The notes under the pieces were generated by a model. It searched no databases. It saw nothing but the letters and a program-made list of their open reading frames with translations, and had not been told where the DNA came from. From assembly GCF_005048205.1 (NCBI RefSeq), contig NZ_SUMF01000013.1, forward strand, positions 1 to 64,000: a stretch of 64,000 nt of DNA. The letters run 5' to 3'. The number at the start of each line of letters is the position of its first letter. Position 1 is the stretch's first letter. The position numbers and the translations under genes are program-made. This DNA is from Chitiniphilus eburneus. GTDB taxonomy: Bacteria > Pseudomonadota > Gammaproteobacteria > Burkholderiales > Chitinibacteraceae. Below are positions 28,148-37,696 of this stretch, piece after piece.

Positions 28148-29362
28148 TCACTCCATCATCCACAGGATCGCCTTTCCGCGACGCATGCGGTCGAGGACGG
28201 CTTTCATCATCACCGCCAGCGCGGGGCCGAGGATCAGGCCCCACAGACCCCACAGCCAGCCCCAGAACACCATCGAAACGAAGATGGAGGTCTGGTTCAC
28301 CCGTGATAGCCGGCTTTGCATCCACGACACCAGCAAGGTGCCCACCAGCGATGCAACGAGCAGCATGCCGACCGATAGCAGCAGCGCCAGCCAGAGGTTG
28401 CCGTCGTGCAGATAGGCAATGCCGAAGGTGAGCAGGCCGAACAACGCCAGGCCGATATAGGGAACGAAGTGCAGCAGGCCGGCCGCGACGCCCCAGCCCA
28501 CCGGGTTTTCCAGCCCGGCCAGCGCGAAACCGATGCCGGCCAGCACGCCGATGATGAGGTTGGATACCAGCAGCACGCTCACGTACAGCCGCAACTGGTG
28601 CAGCGGCTCGCGCAGCAGGTGGCGCGCACAGGGGCGGGTGCATTGCGCCAGGCGCAGCACACGCAGGAAGCCCCGGGTGAGACGCGGCATCTCCAGCAGC
28701 GACAGGAACGTCATCAACAGGATGATGGTGAGCTTGGAAACCACCACCAGCATGGAGCTGGTGGCCAGAATGGCGGTGTCCTTGAGCAAGGAGCCGGACG
28801 TGCTCGGTGGCGGCACGCGCACCGCCGGCTCCACCGGCGCGGTGGGCGGCAGGAGCTGAACCGTCTCGCCGGGCGCCAGCGAGCGCTCCAGCCGTGTGAG
28901 CGAACCACCCACCTTGGTGATCAGGTTGTCGGGATCGTGTTGCAGGCGGCCGATCTCGCCGGCCACCTTCTGCGCCAGCTCGGGCACGCGCTCGGCGGCG
29001 GAAACCAACTGGTGGCCAAAGAACACCACGCCGCACCCGAACATGGCACCGACCAGGATCACCACCGCCACGGTGGCAACCGCGCGGGACGGCACCAGCC
29101 GCATCACCGCCACCACCACCGGGTCCAGCAGTAGCGCCAGCAACAGGCCGACCACCACCGGCACCAGCATGTCGCGCGCCAGCCCCATCAGCGCCAGCAG
29201 CAGCACGGCGGTGAACAGGCCGGACAGCGGCCCGGCCGAGAGCAGCATCAGCGTCAGGCGGCGCAGCGTGGCACCGGGCATCAATGGGCCGGGCGTGGCC
29301 GGGCGGGACAGCGGCGGCGTGCCGGATCGGTCCGGCTCCAGGGGCGAATCGTGCGCTTTCAT
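28148..29362 (-). CDS. AI-2E / PerM family membrane permease
   Basis: 404 residues and about eight membrane helices, with the usual long extracytoplasmic insertion between helices 3 and 4 (about 105-200, Pro-rich here: LLPPTAPVEPAVRVPPP). The family's C-terminal half is clear: SNLIIGVLAGIGFALAGLENPVGWGV, HFVPYIGLALFG and MVFWGWLWGLWGLILGPALAVMMKAV. Members include the E. coli AI-2 exporter TqsA and Na+/H+ antiporters of related fold, so the substrate cannot be named. It sits among stress genes on the same strand. Confidence 0.88.
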   Translation of the reverse strand: MKAHDSPLEPDRSGTPPLSRPATPGPLMPGATLRRLTLMLLSAGPLSGLFTAVLLLALMGLARDMLVPVVVGLLLALLLDPVVVAVMRLVPSRAVATVAVVILVGAMFGCGVVFFGHQLVSAAERVPELAQKVAGEIGRLQHDPDNLITKVGGSLTRLERSLAPGETVQLLPPTAPVEPAVRVPPPSTSGSLLKDTAILATSSMLVVVSKLTIILLMTFLSLLEMPRLTRGFLRVLRLAQCTRPCARHLLREPLHQLRLYVSVLLVSNLIIGVLAGIGFALAGLENPVGWGVAAGLLHFVPYIGLALFGLLTFGIAYLHDGNLWLALLLSVGMLLVASLVGTLLVSWMQSRLSRVNQTSIFVSMVFWGWLWGLWGLILGPALAVMMKAVLDRMRRGKAILWMME

Positions 29363-29385
29363 GGCGGCTCCGCCTTCACGGGTGC

Positions 29386-29413
29386 GAAAAAAACACCGGC
29401 ACGGGGCCGGTGT
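29386..29413 (-). terminator. Rho-independent terminator after the second Cys-repeat gene
   Basis: Stem ACACCGGC/GCCGGTGT with a five-base loop, followed on the minus strand by a T run of about seven (GTTTTTTTCG). Confidence 0.88.
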
Positions 29414-29494
29414 CCGGTACGGCTGACCAGCGAGCCAGCCGCCCCACGCCGCTCGGGCGGGTGGGGCGTCGCGACGGGCCGAAGCCCGCGCGGG

Positions 29495-30073
29495 TTACGA
29501 CTGGCCGAAGCGGCGCTTGGCGTCGTCCACGCAGCTCTTCTTGGCGTCACCCGCCAGTTCGTCGCAACGTTCCTTGGCCACCTTGTAGTCGGCCTCACGC
29601 TTTTCGTTGCTGGCCTTGGCGGCGGCGGCGTTCTGCTCGGCGGCAGCCTTGCTGGTCGCCTTGCCAGCCTTCTCGCGCGCATCGGCATCGGCAATCGCCT
29701 TGTCACGCGCGGCCTTGGCTTCCTTGACGCAGACGTCCTTCTTGTTGCCGGCGAGGTCGTCGCATTGTTCGTTCTTCACCTTGTACTCGGCCTTGGCGCG
29801 GGTACGGGCGGCGTCGGCATGGGCAGCCGGGGTGTTCTTGTCGTTGGCTTCCGCTTCGGCCAGCGCGATATCGCGGTCGGCGTCGGCGCGTTCCTGACAG
29901 ACATCCTTGGCATTGCCGGACAGGTTCTTGCACTGGCCCTTGGCGGCGTCGTGACGCGCTTCGATGGTCTGCTTCTGGGCCTTGTAGGCGTCGCTGTCGG
30001 CATGGGCGAAGGTTCCCACGGCCAGCAGCAGGCTGGCGATCAGGGCGGCACCGATTCGGGGTTGCTTGGTCAT
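29495..30073 (-). CDS. Secreted three-repeat Cys-pair protein, paralogue
   Basis: 192 residues from the ATG at 30073 with AAGGAGAAACGCC upstream; a signal peptide ends near TFAHA. Three regular units follow: CKNLSGNAKDVC, CDDLAGNKKDVC and CDELAGDAKKSC, each starting near a Lys/Glu-rich helix and followed by helices rich in Ala, Asp and Lys. The repeats are far more regular than in the copy at 27158-27691. The Cys spacing (eleven residues) suggests a disulphide-closed helical hairpin or metal site per unit in the periplasm. Function is unknown; the context suggests envelope stress. Confidence 0.78.
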   Translation of the reverse strand: MTKQPRIGAALIASLLLAVGTFAHADSDAYKAQKQTIEARHDAAKGQCKNLSGNAKDVCQERADADRDIALAEAEANDKNTPAAHADAARTRAKAEYKVKNEQCDDLAGNKKDVCVKEAKAARDKAIADADAREKAGKATSKAAAEQNAAAAKASNEKREADYKVAKERCDELAGDAKKSCVDDAKRRFGQS

Positions 30074-30136
30074 GGCGTTTCTCCTTGGTTTTGTCGCGGG
30101 CGGCGTCAGGTCATGCCGCCACATGCGGAAATCTGC

Positions 30137-30158
30137 AGGGGCCGCGCAGGCGGCCCCT
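30137..30158 (-). terminator. Hairpin after csbD
   Basis: Perfect nine-base stem AGGGGCCGC/GCGGCCCCT with a GCAG loop directly downstream of the CsbD-like gene. The following T tract is short (ATTT). Confidence 0.55.
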
Positions 30159-30182
30159 CGAGGCGGAATCGCGCTCAGTGGC

Positions 30183-30395
30183 TCAATGCCACTTGTAGCT
30201 GCTGCTGCGCTCGAAATCGGCGATCTGCTTTTCGGCCTCTTCCTTCGAGATGCCATAGGCTTCCTGGATCTTGCCGGACAGTTGCTCGCGGCGACCTTCG
30301 ATCTGGTCGAGGGTGTCGTCGGTGAGCTTGCCCCATTGTTCGCGGACCTTGCCCTTGAACTGTTTCCAGTTACCTTCCACTTGATCGCGGTTCAT
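30183..30395 (-). CDS. CsbD-like general stress protein
   Basis: 70 residues. The CsbD family pattern is plain: MNRDQVEGNWKQFKGKVREQWGKLTDDTLDQIEGRREQLSGKIQ shortened here to NWKQFKGKVREQWGKLTDD and IEGRREQLSGKIQEAYG. CAGGAGAAAGACC is the ribosome-binding site. CsbD-like proteins are small, hydrophilic and induced by general stress; their molecular role is not known. The C-terminal SSSYKWH is unlike the family core. The third copy of the promoter element is 116-157 bases upstream. Confidence 0.92.
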   Translation of the reverse strand: MNRDQVEGNWKQFKGKVREQWGKLTDDTLDQIEGRREQLSGKIQEAYGISKEEAEKQIADFERSSSYKWH

Positions 30396-30510
30396 GGTCT
30401 TTCTCCTGTACGGTTAAGAGCACGGCAACGCCGGGAAATCCGCCCGCCACCGTGGAAACCATGCTATGCCGCCGCCCTTGGCGGCACCGTCGGCCACCCT
30501 CGGTACTTGC

Positions 30511-30552
30511 CATAGGAAAAGCGGGGAGCCCCTGGTCGGCGTGGTCCTACAG
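30511..30552 (-). promoter_or_regulatory. Shared stress-promoter element, copy 3 (csbD / ridA)
   Basis: Plus-strand CATAGGAAAAGCGGGGAG at the left and GTCCTACAG at the right, 40 bases end to end, forming an inverted TAGGA/TCCTA pair between csbD and the divergent RidA gene. Confidence 0.45.
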
Positions 30553-30614
30553 TGGCCTGGGTCGATTCGCCCCGAAGCCGCTACACTGCGGGTTTTGCCA
30601 CTTCTGGAACCGCC

Positions 30615-30995
30615 ATGAGCAAGACCATCATCCACAGCGACCACGCCCCCGCCGCCGTCGGCACCTACTCTCAGGCCGTCAAGGTCGGCGGCACGGTGTA
30701 CCTCTCGGGACAGATCGGCCTGGACCCGGTCAGCAACGTGCTGGTCGATGGCTTCGAGGCGCAATGCCACCAGGTTTTCAAGAACCTGCGCGCGGTGTGC
30801 CAGGCCGCCGGCGGCGACCTCTCGGACGTGGTGAAGCTGGGCGTGTTCGTGATCGATCTGGCCAACTTCGCCACGCTGAACCAGATCATGGGCGAGTACT
30901 TCAGCCAGCCGTTCCCGGCCCGCGCCGCGGTGCAGGCCGCAGCACTGCCCAAGGGTGCGCTGGTCGAGGCGGATGCGGTGATGGTTCTGTCCTGA
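30615..30995 (+). CDS. ridA: RidA-family reactive intermediate deaminase
   Basis: 126 residues from the ATG at 30615, the start that gives the family's usual length. RidA hydrolyses reactive enamines/imines released by PLP enzymes such as threonine dehydratase. Visible landmarks are [23 protein letters not shown] near the N terminus, and the catalytic Arg and Glu in [23 protein letters not shown] at the C terminus. It leads a plus-strand run with a LysE-type exporter and an FKBP. Confidence 0.95.
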   Translation: MSKTIIHSDHAPAAVGTYSQAVKVGGTVYLSGQIGLDPVSNVLVDGFEAQCHQVFKNLRAVCQAAGGDLSDVVKLGVFVIDLANFATLNQIMGEYFSQPFPARAAVQAAALPKGALVEADAVMVLS

Positions 30996-31086
30996 AACTG
31001 TTACCGCCGCCGCGAACGGGCGCTGCGCCGCGACAGTGCCCGCGCCCACGGCGCATGCTGGCCCCCTCACCTTCTGGAGCGCCCCG

Positions 31087-31701
31087 ATGCGTCTCGATCT
31101 CTGGCTCGCCTTCGTCGCCGCCACGCTGCTGATCTCCGCCACACCCGGCCCCAACATGCTGTTGATGCTGTCGCACGGCGTGCGCTACGGCGCGCGCGCC
31201 ACGCTGGTGACCATGGCCGGCGCGCTGTTGGGATTGCTGCTGCTGATCGGGCTGTCGGCAATGGGCGTGGGCGCGCTGCTGGCCACCTCGGTCACGCTGT
31301 TCACGGTGTTGAAAGTGGCAGGCGCGCTGTATCTGGCGTGGCTGGGCATCCAGGCATGGCGGGCCGGCGCGCAACTGCACCTGCCCAAGGCTGTAGCCAA
31401 CGACGCCCGCGCGCGATTTCGCACCGGCCTGACCGTGGCGCTGTCCAACCCCAAGGCCATCCTGTTCGCTGCGGCTTTCCTGCCTCAGTTCATCGATGCC
31501 CACCGTCCGCAAGGCCCGCAATGGGTGATCCTGCTGACCACCTTCTTCGTGATCGAGGCAAGCTGGCAGGTGACCTACGCCTGGGGCGGCACGCGCCTGG
31601 CGGGCTGGTTGGCCGCCCCGCACCGTATCCGCGCCTTCAACCGCGCCTGCGGCGGCGCCTTCGTCGCGGCGGGCGGGCTGCTGGCGGTGTCGCGGCATTG
31701 A
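31087..31701 (+). CDS. LysE/RhtB-family amino-acid exporter
   Basis: 204 residues from the ATG at 31087 (TGGAGC upstream). It has about six membrane helices and the family signature near the N terminus, SATPGPNMLLMLSHGVRYG, with the middle motif FRTGLTVALSNPKAILFAAAFLPQF. This family exports amino acids such as lysine, homoserine or threonine; the substrate is not readable from sequence. It lies between ridA and the FKBP gene with short spacers. Confidence 0.92.
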   Translation: MRLDLWLAFVAATLLISATPGPNMLLMLSHGVRYGARATLVTMAGALLGLLLLIGLSAMGVGALLATSVTLFTVLKVAGALYLAWLGIQAWRAGAQLHLPKAVANDARARFRTGLTVALSNPKAILFAAAFLPQFIDAHRPQGPQWVILLTTFFVIEASWQVTYAWGGTRLAGWLAAPHRIRAFNRACGGAFVAAGGLLAVSRH

Positions 31702-31729
31702 ACACAACGCTTCATCACGAGTACGCACC

Positions 31730-32071
31730 ATGACCACCGAACTGCAAATCGAAGACCTCCAGGCCGGCGACGGCAAGGAAATCAGCAAGGGCGCGTTGAT
31801 CACCGCCCACTACAGCGGCTATCTGGAGGACGGCACGAAGTTCGATTCCTCGCATGATCGCGGCAAGCCGTTCCAGTGCGTGATCGGCACCGGCCGCGTG
31901 ATCAAGGGCTGGGATATCGGATTGATGGGGATGAAGGCGGGAGGCAAGCGCAAGCTGTTCGTGCCCGCGCACCTGGCCTACGGCGAGCGGCAGGTCGGCG
32001 CGCATATCAAGCCGAACTCCAACCTGATCTTCGAGATCGAACTGCTGGAAGTGCTGACGCGGGACGATTGA
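31730..32071 (+). CDS. FKBP-type peptidyl-prolyl isomerase
   Basis: 113 residues, a single cytoplasmic FKBP domain without signal peptide or insert-in-flap. The family core is clear: ITAHYSGYLEDGTKFDSS, RGKPFQCVIGTGRVIKGWDIGLMGMKAGGKRKL, then AYGERQVGAHIKPNSNLIFEIELL (active-site Tyr, Asp, Trp and Phe positions kept). It speeds cis-trans isomerisation of proline bonds. A strong terminator follows. Confidence 0.95.
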   Translation: MTTELQIEDLQAGDGKEISKGALITAHYSGYLEDGTKFDSSHDRGKPFQCVIGTGRVIKGWDIGLMGMKAGGKRKLFVPAHLAYGERQVGAHIKPNSNLIFEIELLEVLTRDD

Positions 32072-32094
32072 TTCCGCGCCCGCTCCGCCCCGAA

Positions 32095-32118
32095 CCCCGC
32101 TCCGGCGGGGTTTTTGTT
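32095..32118 (+). terminator. Rho-independent terminator after the FKBP gene
   Basis: Stem CCCCGC/GCGGGG with a TCCG loop, followed by TTTTTGTTT. Confidence 0.92.
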
Positions 32119-32262
32119 TGGATCGGCGCGGCACGCAGTGCGGTTCCTGGCACGGTGGCGATTGCCATTTCCTATAGTGAGACAACTGTCAGTTATCTCA
32201 AGACACCCATGCTTCTCCGCCGCATGGCCATAAACCGCTGACAGCCCCCTCCGGAGTGCCTT

Positions 32263-34332
32263 ATGCCCAGATTGAAAGACTGGTCGCTCAGAACCAAGGT
32301 CCTGGTCGCCGCCGGCCTCGCCGTCGCGGTCGGCTTCGCGGTGATGATCGCCACCATCGCCATACAGATCCAGCGGGCTGCCGTGGCCGATGGCCATGCC
32401 GATCTCGACACCCAGGCCGAGGCGTATTCGCGCCAGGTCAGCGCCTATTTTGCCGAGGCGTTCGCGCTGCCGCGCCATCTGGGCCAGGCGGTACTGGCGC
32501 AGCAGACCGTGGCGCCGCCGGACCGCAAGACCACCAACGTCATGATCGACCAGTTGCTGCAAGGGTTTCCCACCGCCTCCGGGCTGTGGATGCTGTGGGA
32601 GCCCAACGCCTTCGACGGCAAGGATGACGAGTTCCGCCTGGACTGGCCGCATCACGACCCGACCGGCCGCTATACCCCTTATTTCACCCGCACCGCCGGC
32701 AAGGTCTCGCAGGACACCATGGTGCCGCGCGACCAGATCAAGGATTTCGATCAGTACCGCGATCATCCGCAGGACTACCAGCCGCCGTACGACAAGCCAG
32801 GCTGGGGCGATTTCTACCTTCAGCCCAAGAATGGGCAGCGCCCCATCCTGACCGAGCCGGCGGTCTACGAGGTACAGGACACCAAGGTACTGATGTCATC
32901 CGTGACGCTGCCGTTGATGCGCGACGGCAAGGTACTGGGTGTGGCCGGGCTGGACATGCCACTGGCCAGCCTGGTCAGCGGCATTGGCCAGTACAAGCCG
33001 ATGGGCGTGGGCCATGTCTCGCTGATTTCCAACGGCGGGCTGGTGGTGATCGGGCCGGATGCGGCGCAACTGGGCCAGCCATTACGCGATGCCGATTTTC
33101 CAGAGGGCTTCAAGGCCAGGGTGGCATCCGGCCAGGCGATGCAATTCGAACGGGACGGCGTGCTGTATAGCTATCGCCCGGTAACGATCGACGACACCGG
33201 CCAGGCGTGGTCGCTGGGGCTGGCGGTGCCGTTGTCGGCCATCGAGCAGCGCGCGGTGGATGCGCGCAATCGCGCCATCCTGGTCGGCGTGATCGCCATC
33301 ATGCTGATCGTGGCACTGCTGTCGGTGCTGCTGGCAGTGATGACCCGCCCGCTGGCGCGGTTGGCCACCGCCATGGAGCATCTGTCGTCCGGCGAGGGCG
33401 ATCTGACGCGACGGCTGGAGGTGGTGTCGCACGACGAAATCGGCCGTACCAGCGAAGCATTCAACCGGTTCATGGGCAATCTGCAAAGCATGTTCCGCGA
33501 GGTACATACCTACAGCGACAGCATCGGCGTGGCGGCCACCCAGTTGCGCGACAGCGCCGACCGCGTGACGCAGGCTTCGCACCAGCAGGCCGAAGCGGCC
33601 GCCGCCACGGCAGCGAGCGTCGAGGAAGTAACCGTCAGCAGCCAGCACATCGCCGGCTTCACCGGCGACTTCCGCGAAACCGCACGCGCCGCCAGCAGCG
33701 GCACCGCCGAGGGCCAGGAACAGGTGAATCAGGTGGCGGCGGAGGTGGCGCGGATCGATGAATCGATGCAACAGCTCGACGACACGATGAGCAAGCTGGC
33801 GGAGCAGTCGCAACGCGTGAACCTGATCGTGCAGTCGATCCGGGGCATTGCCGACCAGACCAACCTGCTGGCATTGAATGCCGCCATCGAGGCGGCGCGC
33901 GCCGGCGAGCAGGGGCGCGGCTTCGCGGTAGTGGCCGACGAAGTGCGGCAGTTGGCCGAGCGCACTGGCGTTGCCACCGTTGAGATCAACCAGATCGTTG
34001 CCGAGATCCAGCGCGAGATCGACGCCGCCGGCAAGGGTACGGGCCAGGCACGCGGGCAGATTCGCGACAGCGTGGCGCGGTCGCGCGAGGCGGCGGGGTC
34101 GTTGGTGGATATCCGCCAGCGCGCCGATTCGCTGGTGGACAGCGTGCGGCAGATTGCCGATGCCACGCGCGAGCAGGCCAGCGCCAGCACCGATATCGCG
34201 CAGCACATCGAGCGCATCAGCAATATGGCGCAGCAGAACAACGATGTGGTCGATCAGGTAAGCCTGGCCGTATCGGACCTGGATCGGCTGTCGTCCAGCC
34301 TGCGCGGCATCGTGAACCGTTTCAGGATCTGA
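32263..34332 (+). CDS. Methyl-accepting chemotaxis protein with dCache sensor (1)
   Basis: 689 residues. The N-terminal helix (about 10-35) is followed by a large periplasmic double-Cache domain (about 40-330). It carries [17 protein letters not shown] in the membrane-distal module and GVAGLDMPL in the proximal part. A second helix ([20 protein letters not shown]), a HAMP domain and a signalling domain with the hairpin tip [39 protein letters not shown] complete it. It should steer swimming toward or away from a small periplasmic ligand. It ends without a receptor-docking pentapeptide. It is a paralogue of the receptor at 35509, with the RhtA-like gene between them. Confidence 0.96.
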   Translation: MPRLKDWSLRTKVLVAAGLAVAVGFAVMIATIAIQIQRAAVADGHADLDTQAEAYSRQVSAYFAEAFALPRHLGQAVLAQQTVAPPDRKTTNVMIDQLLQGFPTASGLWMLWEPNAFDGKDDEFRLDWPHHDPTGRYTPYFTRTAGKVSQDTMVPRDQIKDFDQYRDHPQDYQPPYDKPGWGDFYLQPKNGQRPILTEPAVYEVQDTKVLMSSVTLPLMRDGKVLGVAGLDMPLASLVSGIGQYKPMGVGHVSLISNGGLVVIGPDAAQLGQPLRDADFPEGFKARVASGQAMQFERDGVLYSYRPVTIDDTGQAWSLGLAVPLSAIEQRAVDARNRAILVGVIAIMLIVALLSVLLAVMTRPLARLATAMEHLSSGEGDLTRRLEVVSHDEIGRTSEAFNRFMGNLQSMFREVHTYSDSIGVAATQLRDSADRVTQASHQQAEAAAATAASVEEVTVSSQHIAGFTGDFRETARAASSGTAEGQEQVNQVAAEVARIDESMQQLDDTMSKLAEQSQRVNLIVQSIRGIADQTNLLALNAAIEAARAGEQGRGFAVVADEVRQLAERTGVATVEINQIVAEIQREIDAAGKGTGQARGQIRDSVARSREAAGSLVDIRQRADSLVDSVRQIADATREQASASTDIAQHIERISNMAQQNNDVVDQVSLAVSDLDRLSSSLRGIVNRFRI

Positions 34333-34489
34333 GGGCGGCCACGCCACCAGCATCCACGGCGCCACCCGGACCGGTCTGCTTTCCACCACGCGGCGAGACG
34401 ATGGACGCCTCGCCCGACGTGGTGAAGCTTGTTGCGTACCGGCCCAACATGGGCACCCTATCGGGCGGGCCGCGCGCTATCCTGCGGCG

Positions 34490-35344
34490 ATGCCCTTTTC
34501 TTCCCTTCGCCCCACGCTGGGCGCACTGGCGATGGCGCTGGCCGCGATCGCTTCGATCCAGGCCGGCGCGGCCATCGCCAAGAGCCTGTTTCCCCTGATC
34601 GGCGCACAAGGCACGGTGGCATTGCGGCTGGGCCTCGGCACCTTGCTGTTGCTGGCCTGGATGCGCCCCTGGCGCCAATGGCCAACGCGCGCCGCATGGC
34701 GCGTGCTGGTGGTGTACGGCGTGGCGCTGGGCGCGATGAACTCGCTGTTCTACCTCGCATTGCGCAGCGTGCCCCTGGGCGTGGCGGTAGCGCTGGAATT
34801 CACCGGGCCGCTGGCAGTGGCGATCCTGGGTTCGCGCCGCCCCATCGACGGGCTGTGGGCCTTGCTGGCGGTCGCCGGCCTGCTGGGCTTGCTGCCCTTG
34901 GGCCAACATGGCGCCATCGACCTCGGCGGCGCGCTCTATGCGCTGGGTGCGGGTATCTGCTGGGCGCTCTACATCCTGTACGGCCAGCGGGCGGGCGCGG
35001 CGCATGGCCTGCGTTCGGTCTCGATGGGCAGCGCCATCGCCGCGTTGCTGGTGGTGCCGGCCGGCGTGGCCCATGCCGGACCGGCGTTATTCTCCCCCAC
35101 CGTGCTGGCGCTGGGGCTGGCGGTCGCCATCCTCTCCACAGCCCTGCCTTACACGCTGGAGATGATCGCCCTCTCGCGCCTGCCCGCGCGCCTCTTCGGC
35201 ATCCTGCAAAGCCTGGGACCAGCGTTCGGCACACTGGCCGGGCTGGCGCTGCTGGGCGAGCAGCCCAGCCTGTCGCAGGCACTGGGTATCGCCGCCATCG
35301 TTGCGGCATCCATTGGTGCCGCCAGCACCACGCAATCGCGCTGA
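34490..35344 (+). CDS. EamA/RhtA-family amino-acid exporter
   Basis: 284 residues with ten predicted membrane helices in two EamA repeats. LRSVPLGVAVALEFTGPLAVAILGSRR and the second-half counterpart MIALSRLPARLFGILQSLGPAFGTLAGLALLGE are typical of the threonine/homoserine exporter RhtA. Substrate is by family only. It lies between the two paralogous chemoreceptors, which may mean an amino-acid link, but each gene could have its own promoter. Confidence 0.88.
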   Translation: MPFSSLRPTLGALAMALAAIASIQAGAAIAKSLFPLIGAQGTVALRLGLGTLLLLAWMRPWRQWPTRAAWRVLVVYGVALGAMNSLFYLALRSVPLGVAVALEFTGPLAVAILGSRRPIDGLWALLAVAGLLGLLPLGQHGAIDLGGALYALGAGICWALYILYGQRAGAAHGLRSVSMGSAIAALLVVPAGVAHAGPALFSPTVLALGLAVAILSTALPYTLEMIALSRLPARLFGILQSLGPAFGTLAGLALLGEQPSLSQALGIAAIVAASIGAASTTQSR

Positions 35345-35383
35345 TTCCACCCCGCAGCGCCCCGGTAATCCACGAAAACCGCC

Positions 35384-35412
35384 GCAATCAATAACCAAAA
35401 GTTATTGATTGC
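35384..35412. repeat. Perfect AT-rich palindrome
   Basis: GCAATCAATAAC (35384-35395) and its exact complement GTTATTGATTGC (35401-35412) flank a CAAAA loop. No T tract follows on either strand, so it is as likely an operator or mRNA-end hairpin as a terminator. It lies between the RhtA-like gene and the second chemoreceptor. Confidence 0.8.
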
Positions 35413-35508
35413 AACACACCACATCCGGCCAGAAAAAGTTGCCCGATGGTCAGCCCCATTTCCTAATGGCATGTGCGCTTCATTACACAACCCAGGGGAA
35501 TAGCCACC

Positions 35509-37575
35509 ATGCCACCCATCAAGGATTGGTCCATCCGGGTCAAGATCATGTCCACGGCAGCGGTTGCGATCATCGTCGGCTTTGCCATCATGATCGCCAT
35601 CCTCGCCGTCTCCATGCTGCGAGGCGATGTGGCAGCCGGGCACGACCGTGTGCGCCAGTTGACCGAGGATCACGCGCGGCAGGTGCAGGACTACTTCGCG
35701 CAGGAACTCATGCTGCCGTACAACCTGTCCTATACGCTTCTCGGCCTGCGCGGCGTGCAACAGCCGGGCCGGGCAGCGATCAATGACATGCTGGCCAGCC
35801 TGCTGGGCGCGAACCCCAACGCCATTGGCGTCTGGATGGTCTGGGAGCGCAATGCGTTCGACGGTAAGGACGATGAGTTCCGCCTGGACCCCAGCCACGA
35901 TCCTTCCGGCCTGTACGCCCCCTATCTCACCCGCACCGGCAACCAGGTCACGCTCGATTCGCTACTCAGCGCCGAACAGCGCAAGGTAGCCGAAACCTAT
36001 CGCAGCCACCCGCAGGACTATGTTCCCCCCTATACGCAGGCCGGTTTCGGCGATTTCTATTTCCTGACCAAGCAAAGGCAGCAGGAAACGGTGATCGATC
36101 CCTACCTGTACGAAATCCAGGGCAAGCAGGTACTGGTCACCACGCTGTCGGTGCCGGTGATGGAGCAAGGCCGCGTGGTTGCCGTGGTCGGAAGCGACGT
36201 ACCACTGGATACCCTCCAGCGTCTGCTGGCCGAGAGCAAGCCAGAAGACGCCGCCTTCATGGAAATCCTGACTGACCAGGGCATGGTGGTCGCCGGCCCG
36301 GACGCCACCCGGTTCGGCAACAAGATCGACGAGGCGAACTACGCCCCCGGCTTCATGCAGGCGCTGGCCACCGGCAAGGGCATGGAGTTCAAACGCAACG
36401 ACATGCTGTACATGTACCAGCCCATCACCATTCCGCGGACCGGCAAGACCTGGATGCTGGGGATGGCGATGCCGGAATCGGTGATCCTGGAAGGCGCGAT
36501 TGCGGCACGCAACCAGGCGATCCTGGTGGGTGTGGTGGCCACGCTGGCAATCCTGGCAGTGATGGCCGCGGCGCTGACCGCCGTCACGCGCCCGCTGGGC
36601 CGCCTGGCAGACGCGATGGAAGAAGTGTCCGCCGGTGAAGGCGATCTGACACGCCGGCTGGAAGTCCTCGGCAAGGACGAAATCGGCCGTACCAGCACGG
36701 CGTTCAACCGCTTTCTCGGCGCGCTGCAAGACATGTTCCGCGAAGTGAGGCAGCGTGCGGACGAGATCGCGGCATCCTCCGGTACGCTGCGCGACGGCGC
36801 GGCTCGCGTCCAGGACGGCACGCAGCAGCAGGCGGAAGCCGCCACCGCCACGGCGGCCAGCGTCGAGCAGGTGACCGTCAGCGTGCAGCACATCGCCAAC
36901 AGCGCCAGCGATTTCCGCGAGAACGCGCTTCAGGCGGGCCGCTCCACCGAGGCAGGCCAGCAGGTGGTGCTCGGGGTGGCGCAGGAGATCGCCGTCGTCA
37001 ATGAATCCATGCAGCAACTGGACGCCACTATGGTCAGCCTGCAACAGCGCTCGCAGCAGGTGGATCACATCGTGCAGGTGATCCGCGGCATCGCCGACCA
37101 GACCAACCTGCTGGCGCTGAACGCCGCCATCGAGGCCGCGCGTGCCGGCGAGTTGGGGCGCGGCTTTGCCGTGGTCGCCGACGAAGTGCGCAAGCTGGCC
37201 GAGCATACCGGCAGCGCCACGGTGGAAATCGACGGCATCATGAAAGAGATACAGCGCGAGGTCGGCAGCGCCAACGAAGGGGTGGGCCACGCGCACGACC
37301 GGATTGAACAGAGCGTGACGCGCTCGCGCGAAGCGTCCGCGGCGCTGGAGGAAATCCGGGATCAGGCGAAAAACATGGTGGCGGGCGTGAGCACCATCGC
37401 CGAGGCCACGCAGCAACAAGCTGCCGCCAGCACCGACATCGCCCGCAATATCGAGCAGATCAGCAATAAGGCGCAGGAGAACCAGGGTCTGATGGGACAG
37501 ACCAGCAGCGCGATCGCCGATCTGGACCAACAGGCCGAGCAATTGCGCACGCTGGTGGCACGCTTCAAGATCTGA
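35509..37575 (+). CDS. Methyl-accepting chemotaxis protein with dCache sensor (2)
   Basis: 688 residues from the ATG at 35509 (CAGGGGAATAGCCACC upstream). It has the same layout as the receptor at 32263: N-terminal helix, dCache domain with [18 protein letters not shown] and VVGSDVPLD, second helix, HAMP ([14 protein letters not shown] region) and the signalling tip [39 protein letters not shown]. Over the cytoplasmic part the two are almost the same; the sensors diverge more, so they probably read related but different ligands. No pentapeptide tether at the end. Confidence 0.96.
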   Translation: MPPIKDWSIRVKIMSTAAVAIIVGFAIMIAILAVSMLRGDVAAGHDRVRQLTEDHARQVQDYFAQELMLPYNLSYTLLGLRGVQQPGRAAINDMLASLLGANPNAIGVWMVWERNAFDGKDDEFRLDPSHDPSGLYAPYLTRTGNQVTLDSLLSAEQRKVAETYRSHPQDYVPPYTQAGFGDFYFLTKQRQQETVIDPYLYEIQGKQVLVTTLSVPVMEQGRVVAVVGSDVPLDTLQRLLAESKPEDAAFMEILTDQGMVVAGPDATRFGNKIDEANYAPGFMQALATGKGMEFKRNDMLYMYQPITIPRTGKTWMLGMAMPESVILEGAIAARNQAILVGVVATLAILAVMAAALTAVTRPLGRLADAMEEVSAGEGDLTRRLEVLGKDEIGRTSTAFNRFLGALQDMFREVRQRADEIAASSGTLRDGAARVQDGTQQQAEAATATAASVEQVTVSVQHIANSASDFRENALQAGRSTEAGQQVVLGVAQEIAVVNESMQQLDATMVSLQQRSQQVDHIVQVIRGIADQTNLLALNAAIEAARAGELGRGFAVVADEVRKLAEHTGSATVEIDGIMKEIQREVGSANEGVGHAHDRIEQSVTRSREASAALEEIRDQAKNMVAGVSTIAEATQQQAAASTDIARNIEQISNKAQENQGLMGQTSSAIADLDQQAEQLRTLVARFKI

Positions 37576-37696
37576 TCGCCACGGCCGGGCGGACCATCGC
37601 GGCGATTGTGCCGGCCGTCACCCTCCGTTCCACCCGGCCACACCGGACAAGCGGCAATGATGGATACTTCTGGCTGTTTTTGCAGACGAAGCTTTC

